The notes under the pieces: generated by a model | Seen by the model: the letters and a program-made list of their open reading frames with translations, nothing else | Database searches by the model: none | Told to the model about the DNA's origin: nothing | Position numbers and translations under genes: made by a program | Shown here: one piece after another, positions 1-9,374 of the stretch | How positions within the stretch are numbered: position 1 is the first letter of the stretch | Layout of the letters: each line of letters starts with the position of its first letter | Assembly (NCBI GenBank): GCA_963705285.1 | Contig: OY970066.1 | Coordinates: 372,001-436,000 of the forward strand | DNA from: JACMLD01 sp963705285 | Lineage (GTDB): Bacteria; Bacteroidota; Bacteroidia; Chitinophagales; Chitinophagaceae | Direction of reading: 5' to 3' | DNA length: 64,000 bases

Positions 1-1587
1 TTCAATTACTTCATCTTTGGTAGAATAAAAGCCTTCTTCATATTCAAGACCGGTAGAAAGACCCAGTGACCCTTTTTTGATATCGTTTGCCAGCAGTTGC
101 TGCATAGCAGTTATCTCAAACGGGGTTGCAGCCCGCAGCAGGTTATCTTTCATCACCATCTGGCGTAAGCTTGCATGGCCGGTATAGGTGGCAATATTGA
201 TACTTACAGGATGGTTTGTTATTTGCTGTTTCAATGTATCTACCAGGTAAGAGCCGCCATCCTGTCCGGTTACAATGGTGGTGATGCCCTGGTTGGTGGC
301 AGCCACGGCAGTAGCATCATTGCGCAATCCTCTTTCATGGTGACTATGACTGTCTATAAAACCCGGCGCCAGTACAAAACCTTTTCCATCAATTACGCTT
401 TCATCTTTAAACGGTGTAAGCATGCCAATATCGCGAATGCGCTTGTCCACAATACGCACGGCGGATGGTATAGCCGCTGTACCGGTGCCGTCTATCAAAC
501 GCACATTGGTAATTAACTGGGTTTGCGGCAGCGTATATGGTTTATTGAGTAATATATTTTTTACGATTCCCCGTGCATTGCCATTGCCGGAGTTATCCAG
601 GAAAATAAAAGTTTGGTTGCCGGCAATAAACCTGTCTATATAAGTTCCAAATCCTGCCCAGCCGCCCGAATGGTCAACTTCCGAATCCTGCTTTTGAACA
701 AACCATCCAAATCCGTAATTGCTGTTGCTACCATCATTTAATTTTCCGGGAGTGATAGCTTCTTTAAATGTGCTTTGTTTCACCAGCTTTTCTGTATACA
801 GTGCCTGGTCCCATTTGTACAAATCTTCAACAGATGAATACACGTTGCCATCGCCCACAATACCATCCAGCCATTGCAAATCGTCTGGTACCGGCTTTCC
901 ATTGGCGTAGTGAAAACCAAACACCCGCGATGCGGGAAAGGTCTTCATGGTGAGGTTGTAGATATACGTATTACGCAGGCGCAACGGCTGCACAATTCTC
1001 TGTGCAAAGAATGAGTCGCAGCTCATGCCCGCAACCTTGGCAATTACAGAAGCTAGGGTGGTATAATTGGTGTTGCAATATTGAAAGCGCTGGCCGGGGG
1101 TAAAAACCAGGGCAGGTTTTTTTGATGCCAGTAAGGCCAGCATAGATTCGTTGGTGAGTGTATCCAGCAGGTTGCGGTACCGGTCTGCTATGTCAAAATA
1201 TTCAGGCAGGCCAGATACCTGGTTCATTAAATGCCGGATGGTAATATTGGGGTATGGAAAGCTGGGAAGGTATTGTTGCACGGCATCATCGTATTGCAGC
1301 TTGCTCTGCTCTTTCAGCATCATCACCATCATGGCAAAAAACTGTTTTGAAACAGAAGCCAGGTTAAAAGCAGCATCCACCGTTAACGGTTTGGCATTGG
1401 CGCCTGCTATGCCAAAAGCTTTTTTGTATAATACCTGCCCTTTCTCAGCTATGAGTACAGTGCCGTTAAAGAGTTGTTTATCATACAGGCCGGTCAGCAC
1501 TGAATCAACGGCTTTAATGCTGGTACGCCATTGGGCGGCCGCCATTAACGGGCAGATTACTACCATGATCAGGGTAATTTTTCTCAT
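1..1587 (-). CDS. Secreted serine hydrolase (beta-lactamase family) fused to N-acyl-D-amino-acid deacylase domain, 3'-partial
   Basis: The gene reads in from the low-coordinate edge, so only the first 529 codons are present and no stop is seen. It starts MRKITLIMVVICPLMAAAQ, a signal peptide. The N-terminal ~350 residues are a penicillin-binding/class C beta-lactamase-like serine hydrolase: S78-V-S-K81 (SxxK, nucleophile and base), Y170-C-N172 (YxN) and H306-S-G-G (in place of KTG). From about residue 355 a second domain begins with a V-R-L-I-D-G-T-G strand and the metal-binding H414-S-H416 motif of the amidohydrolase superfamily, as in D-aminoacylases. Predicted role: periplasmic or extracellular cleavage of D-amino-acid peptides or N-acyl-D-amino acids. 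It is divergent from the DgcN/DgcA-like pair across a 77-bp gap, which suggests co-regulation. The missing C-terminus should hold the other metal ligands. The domain calls are strong; the substrate is inferred. Confidence 0.85.
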   Translation of the reverse strand, partial: MRKITLIMVVICPLMAAAQWRTSIKAVDSVLTGLYDKQLFNGTVLIAEKGQVLYKKAFGIAGANAKPLTVDAAFNLASVSKQFFAMMVMMLKEQSKLQYDDAVQQYLPSFPYPNITIRHLMNQVSGLPEYFDIADRYRNLLDTLTNESMLALLASKKPALVFTPGQRFQYCNTNYTTLASVIAKVAGMSCDSFFAQRIVQPLRLRNTYIYNLTMKTFPASRVFGFHYANGKPVPDDLQWLDGIVGDGNVYSSVEDLYKWDQALYTEKLVKQSTFKEAITPGKLNDGSNSNYGFGWFVQKQDSEVDHSGGWAGFGTYIDRFIAGNQTFIFLDNSGNGNARGIVKNILLNKPYTLPQTQLITNVRLIDGTGTAAIPSAVRIVDKRIRDIGMLTPFKDESVIDGKGFVLAPGFIDSHSHHERGLRNDATAVAATNQGITTIVTGQDGGSYLVDTLKQQITNHPVSINIATYTGHASLRQMVMKDNLLRAATPFEITAMQQLLANDIKKGSLGLSTGLEYEEGFYSTKDEVIE

Positions 1588-1664
1588 GCTGTTTGATTTT
1601 GATGGCAGACGGGGATATATTCGTTTAAAACTAAGGAAAAAATCTATTCTTATCAGCATATAGT

Positions 1665-2738
1665 ATGCGCAATAACATGGAAAAAGCAATCATTATTACC
1701 AATGGCATTCTTGCTACGGAAGATGCCAAAACAGCGCACGGACTTATCCGTGAAAGCAACCGCTATCACATTGCAGGTATTGCAGACCATGTGCATGCCG
1801 GTAAAGATGCCGGCGAAGTGCTGGACGGGCAACACAGAAACATACCTGTGTTTGCGTCAATAGAAGCGGCTATGCAAACCCAACCCACGGTTTGCATTGT
1901 GGGTGTGGCTACGGTAGGCGGCGTGTTTCCCGGTGAGCTGATTGAGCAGGTAAAAACAGCCATCCGCAATAAGTTAACTGTTGTGAACGGGTTGCACGAC
2001 CACCTTTGTGAACGGCCCGATATCCAACAACTGGCAGCAAAACACGGTGTTGCACTGATAGATATCCGGCTGCCCAAAAAACGGAAAGACCTGCATTTCT
2101 GGACAGGCAAAATTCTGCAAATGACAACGCCTGTAATTGCAGTAATGGGTACCGATTGCGCATTGGGTAAGAGAACTACTACCCGTTTTATAATGAATGA
2201 ATGCAATAACGCCAACATTCATGCGCAAATGATTTATACCGGCCAAACGGGCTGGCTGCAGGGTGGCCAGTACGGTTTTATATTAGACAGTACGCTTAAT
2301 GATTTTGTGTCGGGAGAACTGGAACACGCCATACTTAGTTGCCAGGCAGCCACCAACCCCGATGTTATTTTGATTGAAGGGCAATCTGCTTTGCGTAATC
2401 CCAGCGGACCCTGCGGCTCAGAAATGCTGGTATCTGGCAATGCCAAATCGATCATACTGGTACATGCACCCAAAAGAAAATACTATGAGCATGATGCCGC
2501 ATGGGGCGCTATCCATTCTATTGAAACAGAAATTGCGCTGATCAAACAATATGGTTCTTCGGTTATTGCGGTGGCACTGAATACAGAACATTGCACTAAC
2601 GATGAGGCATTTGCGTTGCAGGCCAGTTATGAGGCATTGTTACAATTGCCTGTAATGCTTCCCTTGCAGGAAGGCTGCCAAAAAATTATACCGGTTATCC
2701 AACAACTGATCCGTTCCAATAAAGCAATCGCTTCATGA
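1665..2738 (+). CDS. dgcN: DUF1611 family protein, DgcN-like
   Basis: 357 residues, the usual length for the DUF1611 (P-loop NTPase-fold) family. A Rossmann-like N-terminal domain is followed by a P-loop-like stretch G162-T-D-C-A-L-G-K-R-T-T (residues 162-172) and a later I-E-G-Q-S-A-L-R-N-P motif, both typical of the family. DgcN proteins work with a dipeptide-epimerase-like partner, DgcA, in D-glutamate/D-amino-acid catabolism; from memory, DgcN N-acetylates the D-amino acid. The stop overlaps the next start (ATGA), so the two genes are translationally coupled, and the divergent neighbour is a D-aminoacylase fusion, which fits. The start is uncertain: the ATG at 1677 (MEKAI) aligns better with the family than the ATG at 1665. 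The symbol is by family resemblance only. Confidence 0.8.
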   Translation: MRNNMEKAIIITNGILATEDAKTAHGLIRESNRYHIAGIADHVHAGKDAGEVLDGQHRNIPVFASIEAAMQTQPTVCIVGVATVGGVFPGELIEQVKTAIRNKLTVVNGLHDHLCERPDIQQLAAKHGVALIDIRLPKKRKDLHFWTGKILQMTTPVIAVMGTDCALGKRTTTRFIMNECNNANIHAQMIYTGQTGWLQGGQYGFILDSTLNDFVSGELEHAILSCQAATNPDVILIEGQSALRNPSGPCGSEMLVSGNAKSIILVHAPKRKYYEHDAAWGAIHSIETEIALIKQYGSSVIAVALNTEHCTNDEAFALQASYEALLQLPVMLPLQEGCQKIIPVIQQLIRSNKAIAS

Positions 2739-3799
2739 AAATAAAATCGATTAGGGCCTACCGCAAAAACCTGGCTTTGCAAAAGCCTTATGTCATTGCA
2801 AGGGAAACCATCAGCGATGTTGAAAATATTTTTTTTGAAGTAACGCTGGAAAATGGCATCCGAGGTACGGGTGCAGCCAACCCAGACCCATCTGTGGTGG
2901 GTGAAACATGTGCGGAAACACTGCAAAACCTTGAATCAGATTTTGTACAAATACTGGTGGGAAAAGATATCCGCCATTTCCTCCATCATATTTATACCTG
3001 CAGCCAACATTTTGGCAGCATGCCGGGCACACAAGCCTGCATTGATATTGCGTTGCACGATGCCTTCTGCCAGTACCTGGGCATTCCCATACTTGACTTT
3101 TATGGCAGGCAGCATGAAAAAATGCTTACTTCTGTAACCATTGGCATTAAAGATGTGGCCGACACCATTGCGGATGCCAGTGATTATTATTCGCAGGGCT
3201 TTCGTGTACTGAAAATTAAAACCGGCCTGGATGCCGATGCTGATGCCGAACGCATTATCAAACTCAAAGAAAAATTTGGAACACATTTCACCATACGGGT
3301 GGATGCCAATACCGGCTATGACCTGCAACAGCTGAAAGTTTTCCTGGATAAAACAAAACCTGCCGGTGTTGAACTGATAGAGCAACCATTACCGCCCATG
3401 ACAGATATGGATTTGCTGCAATTGCCATTGTCGGCAAGGGCTATTCTGGCTGCAGACGAATCGCTAAAAAATGCGGTATCAGCACTAACACTGGCGCAGG
3501 AACTGCAGTATGGTATATTTAATATTAAACTGATGAAATGCGGCGGTATCAGTGGTGCATTAGAAATTGCTACCATTGCCAAGCCTGCAGGTATTGATCT
3601 GTTCTGGGGCTGTAATGATGAAAGCTGTATCAGCATTACTGCTGCATTGCACGCCGCTTTTTCCTGTACGCATACCAAATACCTAGATCTGGATGGAAGT
3701 ATTGACCTGGCAGAGGATGTGGCAACCGGCGGGTTTGTGATAAAAGACGGCTACATGTATCCGTTGGATAAACCCGGACTTGGAGTAACGCTGTTGTAA
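2735..3799 (+). CDS. dgcA: Dipeptide epimerase / N-acetyl-D-amino-acid racemase, DgcA-like (enolase superfamily)
   Basis: 354 residues, full length for the muconate-lactonising/L-Ala-D/L-Glu epimerase group of the enolase superfamily. Catalytic K160-x-K162, metal ligands D190, E216 (in L-I-E-Q-P) and D241 (in A-A-D-E-S), and the second base K268 are all present at the expected spacing. The D295-E-S motif in the last barrel strand (W-G-C-N-D-E-S) is typical of dipeptide epimerases. It would epimerise L-Ala-D-Glu-type muropeptides, or, as the DgcN partner, racemise N-acetyl-D-amino acids. It overlaps the upstream gene by 4 nt. Downstream it is convergent with the GT-C-like gene across about 100 bp. 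Family assignment is very secure; which substrate is used cannot be decided from sequence. Confidence 0.9.
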   Translation: MKIKSIRAYRKNLALQKPYVIARETISDVENIFFEVTLENGIRGTGAANPDPSVVGETCAETLQNLESDFVQILVGKDIRHFLHHIYTCSQHFGSMPGTQACIDIALHDAFCQYLGIPILDFYGRQHEKMLTSVTIGIKDVADTIADASDYYSQGFRVLKIKTGLDADADAERIIKLKEKFGTHFTIRVDANTGYDLQQLKVFLDKTKPAGVELIEQPLPPMTDMDLLQLPLSARAILAADESLKNAVSALTLAQELQYGIFNIKLMKCGGISGALEIATIAKPAGIDLFWGCNDESCISITAALHAAFSCTHTKYLDLDGSIDLAEDVATGGFVIKDGYMYPLDKPGLGVTLL

Positions 3800-3900
3800 G
3801 AAATTATTTTTGCATTCCCGTTGTTTACCTCCTGTATTTCACAATTATTGAGAGTAACCCAATTTTTTCGCCTGTTATAGCAAACGCTCAGCATCAGTCT

Positions 3901-5916
3901 TTATTTAATAGTAAGCGATTTGAAAGGAAATGACAATACCCGCTGGTCGTTGGCATCGCCTTTTATTGTGTCAGCCAATAATTGAACCGCCTGCACCTTT
4001 ATGGGCGTCGAAAAATAAAATACAAATTTGAAAACATCACCTTCTCTTTTTGATGCAACGGGCATGTATATTTTTTCATCGTAGCCTTTGATTGCCACCA
4101 CCGGCGTAATATTTTTACAGGCTTCGGGCATATACGTATTTAGTTCTGCATACACAGAGTCACCCAGTGCTTGCCCATCGGTAAACTCAATAGCCGCCTT
4201 GCCATTGGTCCAGCGGATGCCATTTTCATTATCATAAAAACCGGTAGTGGCAAACTGACCAATGTTGGCGGCAGTAACGTGTAATTGTTTGCCAAAGAAT
4301 TGATGCCTGCCTCCTTCCTGTGCATGCAGCTGCCTGCTGAATAACTGCAAAGAATCTTGCAGAAAATGACTGGTAATATCAACGATGTTACTATCAATAT
4401 ACAGTACCTGGTCGGTTTGTTTATTAAAATGCGCAAGGGCAGTATCAACCAGGTGATGATCTTTATACACAGAATCTACAAAGCTTATATTTTTACCATG
4501 CTGCTGATAGAAGTTAAAAAAATACCCATCCCCCAAATCCCAACGGATAGCGTTTTCGGTATTAGGATCCCTTTTTTTCTCCCATATGTACAAGTTATTT
4601 GTACCGCGTTTTATGACCCCCTGCTGAATGGCTTCTTCAAACTCCGTTGCGGCCGCTTCTGAATAATTGAGATAAATATATTTGCCGCCCCTGGCCAGGT
4701 AATTGGCATCTACCCAGAGCAACAACAGACAAAATAATAACATCCATCCATTCTTTTTAAACGACTGCTTAGCGGGAACAACGGTAGCCGCAATGATGAA
4801 TAACAACACAAAAATACTCCAGGAAGCCTGCAACCATCTTTGTTCAAGCCGTATGGTAAGTACAGCCGGCACCAGGAAGAGGCCGCACAATATGATTAAA
4901 GAAAGGAATAGCCAGATGTGTGTGGGCTGGCTTTGTTGTTCGGCATTGCCTGATTGTTTTACCTGGCGCAGGTAGTAAAACAATACCCATACTATACCTG
5001 CAAATACCAACAATACCAGCAATTTTTCCGGTAAGGGTATAGCAGTAAAAGGAATTCCCACTAAAAATTCGGGCCCGTTGTTAAATTGAAACAATGATAG
5101 CATTCCTTCTTTCAAAAAACCCAGTGCTGAAGGCAGTGAAAATACCATGCCCGCACTGGCGGTACCCATAAAAAAAGGCATGTCATACAGTTGCTTTTTG
5201 AGCAGCACGTTTACAATGATACTGGCTACGCAAAAAATGATGAGACCTGCTTTTTGCCGACCATTCAATTTTCGTAAACCCGGATACAATAATGCCAGTA
5301 ACATAATAAATGGCAACAGCACAATATAGCGCTCATGGGTATACATGGCCAGGTTGGCAAATACAATACTCCAAAAAAGATCGTTACGGTGTTGTGTGGG
5401 AAGGCGGTGCTCGCCGGCTAACGACCGTACCATAAAAAACAGCGCTGCCAGAAAAAAACTCATGGCCATTCCTTCCAACGCACCACCGTTTAATAATTGC
5501 ACTATGTTAAACAAGGCAAACCTTGATAAGCCCACCGTTAGTCCAAATAAAAGGGAAAGCGAAACAGACCGCAAAAACAAATGGGCAACCAGTGCAAACA
5601 ACAGCGCATTGATAGCCTGTATGCAGATATTAAAATAGTAATAGGCAGCAATATTTTTTTGAAACAGTTCAATCAGCAGGTGCATATTCATACCGTGTAC
5701 AGGCCGGTATTTGCCAAAAGACAGCGGCATGCTTATTTTGTCTGCAACATGCTGCAATGAACCATGGTATTGAAAAATATAGAGGTCATCGCCATAAGCC
5801 GTACCCGTTTTCCATTGCAGAAAGTAAAAATAAATAATAACCGGTACCAGCGCTGCCAGTAACAGGTGGTAATATTTAAAAGAGGTCTTAAAAGAAGATT
5901 GCCTGGTAAACGACAT
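3901..5916 (-). CDS. Polytopic membrane protein, GT-C glycosyltransferase-like
   Basis: 671 residues. The N-terminal ~420 residues hold about ten or more hydrophobic segments, with an acidic pair (D43-D44 in Y-G-D-D-L) in the first extracytoplasmic loop, the usual site of the catalytic acid in GT-C transferases that use polyprenyl-phosphate sugars. The C-terminal ~240 residues are soluble and probably periplasmic. I do not recognise a named family. It is the last gene of a tight minus-strand operon with a DPM-type GT2 domain that could make its polyprenyl-linked donor. It may transfer that sugar to a protein or glycan. The function is inferred from topology and neighbours. Confidence 0.6.
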   Translation of the reverse strand: MSFTRQSSFKTSFKYYHLLLAALVPVIIYFYFLQWKTGTAYGDDLYIFQYHGSLQHVADKISMPLSFGKYRPVHGMNMHLLIELFQKNIAAYYYFNICIQAINALLFALVAHLFLRSVSLSLLFGLTVGLSRFALFNIVQLLNGGALEGMAMSFFLAALFFMVRSLAGEHRLPTQHRNDLFWSIVFANLAMYTHERYIVLLPFIMLLALLYPGLRKLNGRQKAGLIIFCVASIIVNVLLKKQLYDMPFFMGTASAGMVFSLPSALGFLKEGMLSLFQFNNGPEFLVGIPFTAIPLPEKLLVLLVFAGIVWVLFYYLRQVKQSGNAEQQSQPTHIWLFLSLIILCGLFLVPAVLTIRLEQRWLQASWSIFVLLFIIAATVVPAKQSFKKNGWMLLFCLLLLWVDANYLARGGKYIYLNYSEAAATEFEEAIQQGVIKRGTNNLYIWEKKRDPNTENAIRWDLGDGYFFNFYQQHGKNISFVDSVYKDHHLVDTALAHFNKQTDQVLYIDSNIVDITSHFLQDSLQLFSRQLHAQEGGRHQFFGKQLHVTAANIGQFATTGFYDNENGIRWTNGKAAIEFTDGQALGDSVYAELNTYMPEACKNITPVVAIKGYDEKIYMPVASKREGDVFKFVFYFSTPIKVQAVQLLADTIKGDANDQRVLSFPFKSLTIK

Positions 5917-5969
5917 TGGTATGTATTAGCAACAGCTCTTATAATTGATACCTTGGTGTAACATGTTGA

Positions 5970-6680
5970 TTAGCTTTTTTTCACAGCGCTTATCAATAAA
6001 GACTGGCTCACAATATCAAGCGGTGTTTTTTCCAGCACATTACCTATGGCAATGGATGGTTTGATTAACCATGATGGAATACCCGGCAGCAAAAAATCTT
6101 TATAGCTAACCTTAATATCTGTAAAATTGGCGCTCGTTAATTTGCGGCGGATAAATTTTTTTGAAAACGCCATCTCATCTGGCTCAAGGCTTGCTTTTTT
6201 GCGGAGGTATTTATTTTTAAAGATGGCTGCTACATAGGGGTTATACAGGTTGGGTTCCATAAATATTATTTTACCACCGGGTTCAAGCAATTTCCTAAAG
6301 GTTTGAAAGACCTCATCCAATGTATAATAAAGATGGTGCAGTATGCCATTGCCAATAATATAATCAAAGGTATGGTGCATGCTTTCGGCTGCCTTATTAA
6401 AATCGAGCACTTCAAACTGCAGCTGAGGGTGCGAGTAATTTGCTCTTGCTTCTTCAATAAAAGGTACGCATAAATCTGAACCCAACACCTGCATATTGGT
6501 TTGCTTCGCAATATTGTATGCAACATAACCGGTTCCACAACCAATTTCGAGCACCTTCTTACCGGGCTGTATATCCATTTCAGCAATCATCCAGTCAGCC
6601 CTTCGTTTCAACCTTACCAGGTTGCCTTCACTTTGCTCAAAAATCTGGTTAAAGCCCCTATCGTCTTTTATAGCAGACAT
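5970..6680 (-). CDS. Class I SAM-dependent methyltransferase
   Basis: 236 residues. The glycine-rich SAM-binding motif V43-L-E-I-G-C-G-T-G51 is followed by D-Y-I-I-G-N-G-I-L-H-H (motif II region) and a P-G-G-K loop, all standard for Methyltransf_11/25 enzymes. The C-terminus has a hydrophobic, membrane-proximal stretch. It lies 15 nt downstream of a second methyltransferase and 53 nt upstream of the GT-C-like gene in the same operon, so a sugar or lipid-linked intermediate is the likely substrate. The exact acceptor atom cannot be told. Confidence 0.85.
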   Translation of the reverse strand: MSAIKDDRGFNQIFEQSEGNLVRLKRRADWMIAEMDIQPGKKVLEIGCGTGYVAYNIAKQTNMQVLGSDLCVPFIEEARANYSHPQLQFEVLDFNKAAESMHHTFDYIIGNGILHHLYYTLDEVFQTFRKLLEPGGKIIFMEPNLYNPYVAAIFKNKYLRKKASLEPDEMAFSKKFIRRKLTSANFTDIKVSYKDFLLPGIPSWLIKPSIAIGNVLEKTPLDIVSQSLLISAVKKS

Positions 6681-6695
6681 ACTATATTATTATTG

Positions 6696-7436
6696 TTATT
6701 TTTTTATTACAACCGTGTATCCCAATGGATCTTCTTTTGAGCCTATCCCAAAAGCAATGGCTAAATGGGCCATCAATACTGCCAGCATCAATAAAGGCAG
6801 CCCTGCAATGTACAAGGGCAGAAAAATATATTTCCACAATCGCGAAGGAAAAAATCCGCCAACAAACAACACAATCATTTTAGAACCGATAACGGCAATG
6901 TCTGTTCCGCGCGGCAAAATGGTAACTTCTGAAAATCTGGAAAACATGGTAGCCAGGCTGCTGGGCGTATACCGAAAATAATCGTACGGTATATAATGGT
7001 ACCGTGCAGACCAGGGTATGGTTACAATGAGCACACCATTTTTCTGGGTGGTTCTGTACATTTCGTTTACCAGGTACTGGTAGTCCTGCACATGCTCCAG
7101 CACTTCTGTACAAATAACGCCGCTGAACATATCATCTGCAAAGGGAATGTTTTTTCCATCAAAAGAAGTGATATCCGGATTATCATAACCAAATGCACCG
7201 GCCTCAACAATGTCTATTCCGTAGTAACGCGTATTGCTTTTGTTCAATAAAAATTTATAGGGTGATTGCCCGCAACCAATATCCAGTACATTACCGGAAA
7301 AAGCAGGCAATACTTTTTTTACATCTTTATAAATGGTTAGTATCTGCAAATCGAGCAGCATTCTTCCATAGAACTTAACCGTGCCTGCAAAGCCTACCGG
7401 CGGCGTATTGGAAACGGGTTGAAATTTTTCACTCAT
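6696..7436 (-). CDS. Class I SAM-dependent methyltransferase with C-terminal membrane segments
   Basis: 246 residues. SAM motif V50-L-D-I-G-C-G-Q-S is followed by C-T-E-V-L-E-H-V-Q (motif II, typical of glycan-cluster methyltransferases). The last ~60 residues carry two strongly hydrophobic stretches, so the enzyme is probably bound to the inner membrane. The start overlaps the stop of the epimerase/GT2 fusion by 4 nt (ATGA), which implies translational coupling. It is unrelated in detail to the neighbouring methyltransferase, so the two probably methylate different positions or intermediates. Confidence 0.83.
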   Translation of the reverse strand: MSEKFQPVSNTPPVGFAGTVKFYGRMLLDLQILTIYKDVKKVLPAFSGNVLDIGCGQSPYKFLLNKSNTRYYGIDIVEAGAFGYDNPDITSFDGKNIPFADDMFSGVICTEVLEHVQDYQYLVNEMYRTTQKNGVLIVTIPWSARYHYIPYDYFRYTPSSLATMFSRFSEVTILPRGTDIAVIGSKMIVLFVGGFFPSRLWKYIFLPLYIAGLPLLMLAVLMAHLAIAFGIGSKEDPLGYTVVIKK

Positions 7437-9373
7437 ATTCTGTCATTGGAAGATTGAATGATCCTGCGCCTGATAAATTTGGGCCGTTTTTTTACCTCTT
7501 CTAATATTTTTGCCTGGTATTCTCCCAGTACAGATACAGCCAGCATATTTAAGCCTCCAAAAAATAAAACAAGTACAATAATAGAAGTAATACCATGGGG
7601 CACGGGTACACCGGTAAAGTATAAAACAACCTGCACAATAATGGCCACAAATGAAAGCAGCGTCAGCGTCCACCCCAGGTAGGTTAGTAACTCCAGCGGC
7701 ACGTAGCTAAAAGAGAAAATGGCTTTTCTTGCCCATCCAATATTTTTTCTCCAGTTATTGGTGGTTACGCCAAACATTCTTTCGGGCCTTACATAGGGAA
7801 CGCCTGCCTGTTTAAAACCTACCCAGGCCCTCAAACCCCGCAGAAACTGATCTGTCTCGGGCAGTTTTACCAATTCGTCCACCACCTTTTTATCCATCAG
7901 TGAAAAATCGCCGGCATCCAGTGGTATGGGCACGTACGACAGATTTCTGAACACACGGTAAAATATTTTGTACAGCCTTATCAAAAAACGGTTGCCATCT
8001 CTTTTTACGCGCTGGCCGTACACCACATCATACCCTTCCTTCCATTTTGTATAAAACGATTCAATGAGTTCGGGCGGATCTTGTAAATCCCCATCCAGCA
8101 ATACTACTGCATCACCCGTGGCAATTTCCATACCGCTCATAAAGGCGCTTTGCGATCCAAAATTACGGGAGTGTTCCACACCGGTAACGCGACTGTCTTG
8201 TTGTGCCAGCACCATCAGTACTTCCGACGTATTATCGGGGCTGCAATCATTTACAAAAATGATTTCGTAATCAACATTCATTTTATAGAATGTTTTTACC
8301 AGCCGTTCATACATAATAGGCATTGCCTGCGCATCTTTATAACAGGCAATAATAGCCGTAATTTTGTGCAGTATCTGGTCCTGGTAGATTTTTTTCTCGT
8401 ATAATGGTTTTGAATAAGCCGCCTGCCACTGGTAGGTTTTGATCAGCCCTTCTTTCAACGGTGTGACAGACTCCCAGTTGAGCAGTTGTTTGGCCAGCCC
8501 GGCATTTCCATACCATTCCTTAAGATCCCATTTTCGGTTGGCAAAATCTCCCCATGTAGGCTCATGCTCAATAGCAAAAATATCTTTTGCTATGGCCGCC
8601 AGATCGCGTATGGTGGTTTTAATATTGGAAGCTATATTGATGGATTGCCCGCCGATAGTGCGCAAATCGGCATTGGCTGCCAGCAGTGTTGCATACACCG
8701 CATCGTCTATGTACACAAAATCGCGCGATATATCTGGCTGTACCAGCGGCGGATATTCTTTCTGCATACCCTTTTCTATAATGCGGGGTATGAGCCGGTC
8801 TGGTTCTTCATATTCTCCGTAAATAGAGTAGTACCGCAGGTTAACAATGGGGTATTGCAAAATGGTACCGTAGTATTTTATCATGTTGGCCGCAGACGCC
8901 TTTGTAACAGCGTAATGGCTGTTGGGGTGCAGCGGTTCATCTTCCAGCGGTGCCTTACAGTTGATACCATACTCAGATGAACTACCTGCATGCACAAAAG
9001 CTTTTATGCTAAGGCCGGCTGCAACCTCCAGCAAATTAAGCAACCCAATAATATTGGTTTTATAGATCAGTTTTACATCGGTTTGTTTTGAATAAGCTCC
9101 GTATGCGGCCAGGTCAAATATGGTTTTAAATCGGTGCTGCCGGAAGAGGTTTTCCAGATCATTCCTGTTAGTGATATCAGCTCTTATAATGCGGTCTTCG
9201 CGCAAATCATCTATGCGCCATGGTACAAATGAGGTAGAGGTAATGGCAAACACATCATCCCGGTATTGTAGTATCCACCGGAACAAATTGCTTCCAATAA
9301 AACCGCCGGCACCAAATACTACAATGGGTCCCTCGAGTTTTTGTACCTGTTCTTTTATTTTTTCTTCCAGCAT
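7433..9373 (-). CDS. Bifunctional NAD-dependent sugar epimerase/dehydratase - polyprenyl-phosphate GT2 glycosyltransferase fusion
   Basis: 646 residues, two enzymes in one chain. Residues ~15-310 form an extended short-chain dehydrogenase: G21-A-G-G24-F-I-G27 NAD motif, an A-G-S-S-S-E-Y-G stretch, and Y154-x3-K158 catalytic pair. Residues ~337-560 form a DPM1/GtrB-like family 2 glycosyltransferase with D427-G-D429 and the Q-D-P-P motif, followed by two transmembrane helices (~565-620) as in bactoprenol-phosphate glycosyltransferases. It would both make a nucleotide sugar and load a sugar onto polyprenyl phosphate. These activities are normally separate proteins. The gene lies 1 nt after the transketolase C-subunit and overlaps the next methyltransferase by 4 nt. 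No frameshift is evident, so the fusion looks genuine. Confidence 0.88.
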   Translation of the reverse strand: MLEEKIKEQVQKLEGPIVVFGAGGFIGSNLFRWILQYRDDVFAITSTSFVPWRIDDLREDRIIRADITNRNDLENLFRQHRFKTIFDLAAYGAYSKQTDVKLIYKTNIIGLLNLLEVAAGLSIKAFVHAGSSSEYGINCKAPLEDEPLHPNSHYAVTKASAANMIKYYGTILQYPIVNLRYYSIYGEYEEPDRLIPRIIEKGMQKEYPPLVQPDISRDFVYIDDAVYATLLAANADLRTIGGQSINIASNIKTTIRDLAAIAKDIFAIEHEPTWGDFANRKWDLKEWYGNAGLAKQLLNWESVTPLKEGLIKTYQWQAAYSKPLYEKKIYQDQILHKITAIIACYKDAQAMPIMYERLVKTFYKMNVDYEIIFVNDCSPDNTSEVLMVLAQQDSRVTGVEHSRNFGSQSAFMSGMEIATGDAVVLLDGDLQDPPELIESFYTKWKEGYDVVYGQRVKRDGNRFLIRLYKIFYRVFRNLSYVPIPLDAGDFSLMDKKVVDELVKLPETDQFLRGLRAWVGFKQAGVPYVRPERMFGVTTNNWRKNIGWARKAIFSFSYVPLELLTYLGWTLTLLSFVAIIVQVVLYFTGVPVPHGITSIIVLVLFFGGLNMLAVSVLGEYQAKILEEVKKRPKFIRRRIIQSSNDRI

Positions 9374-9374
9374 A

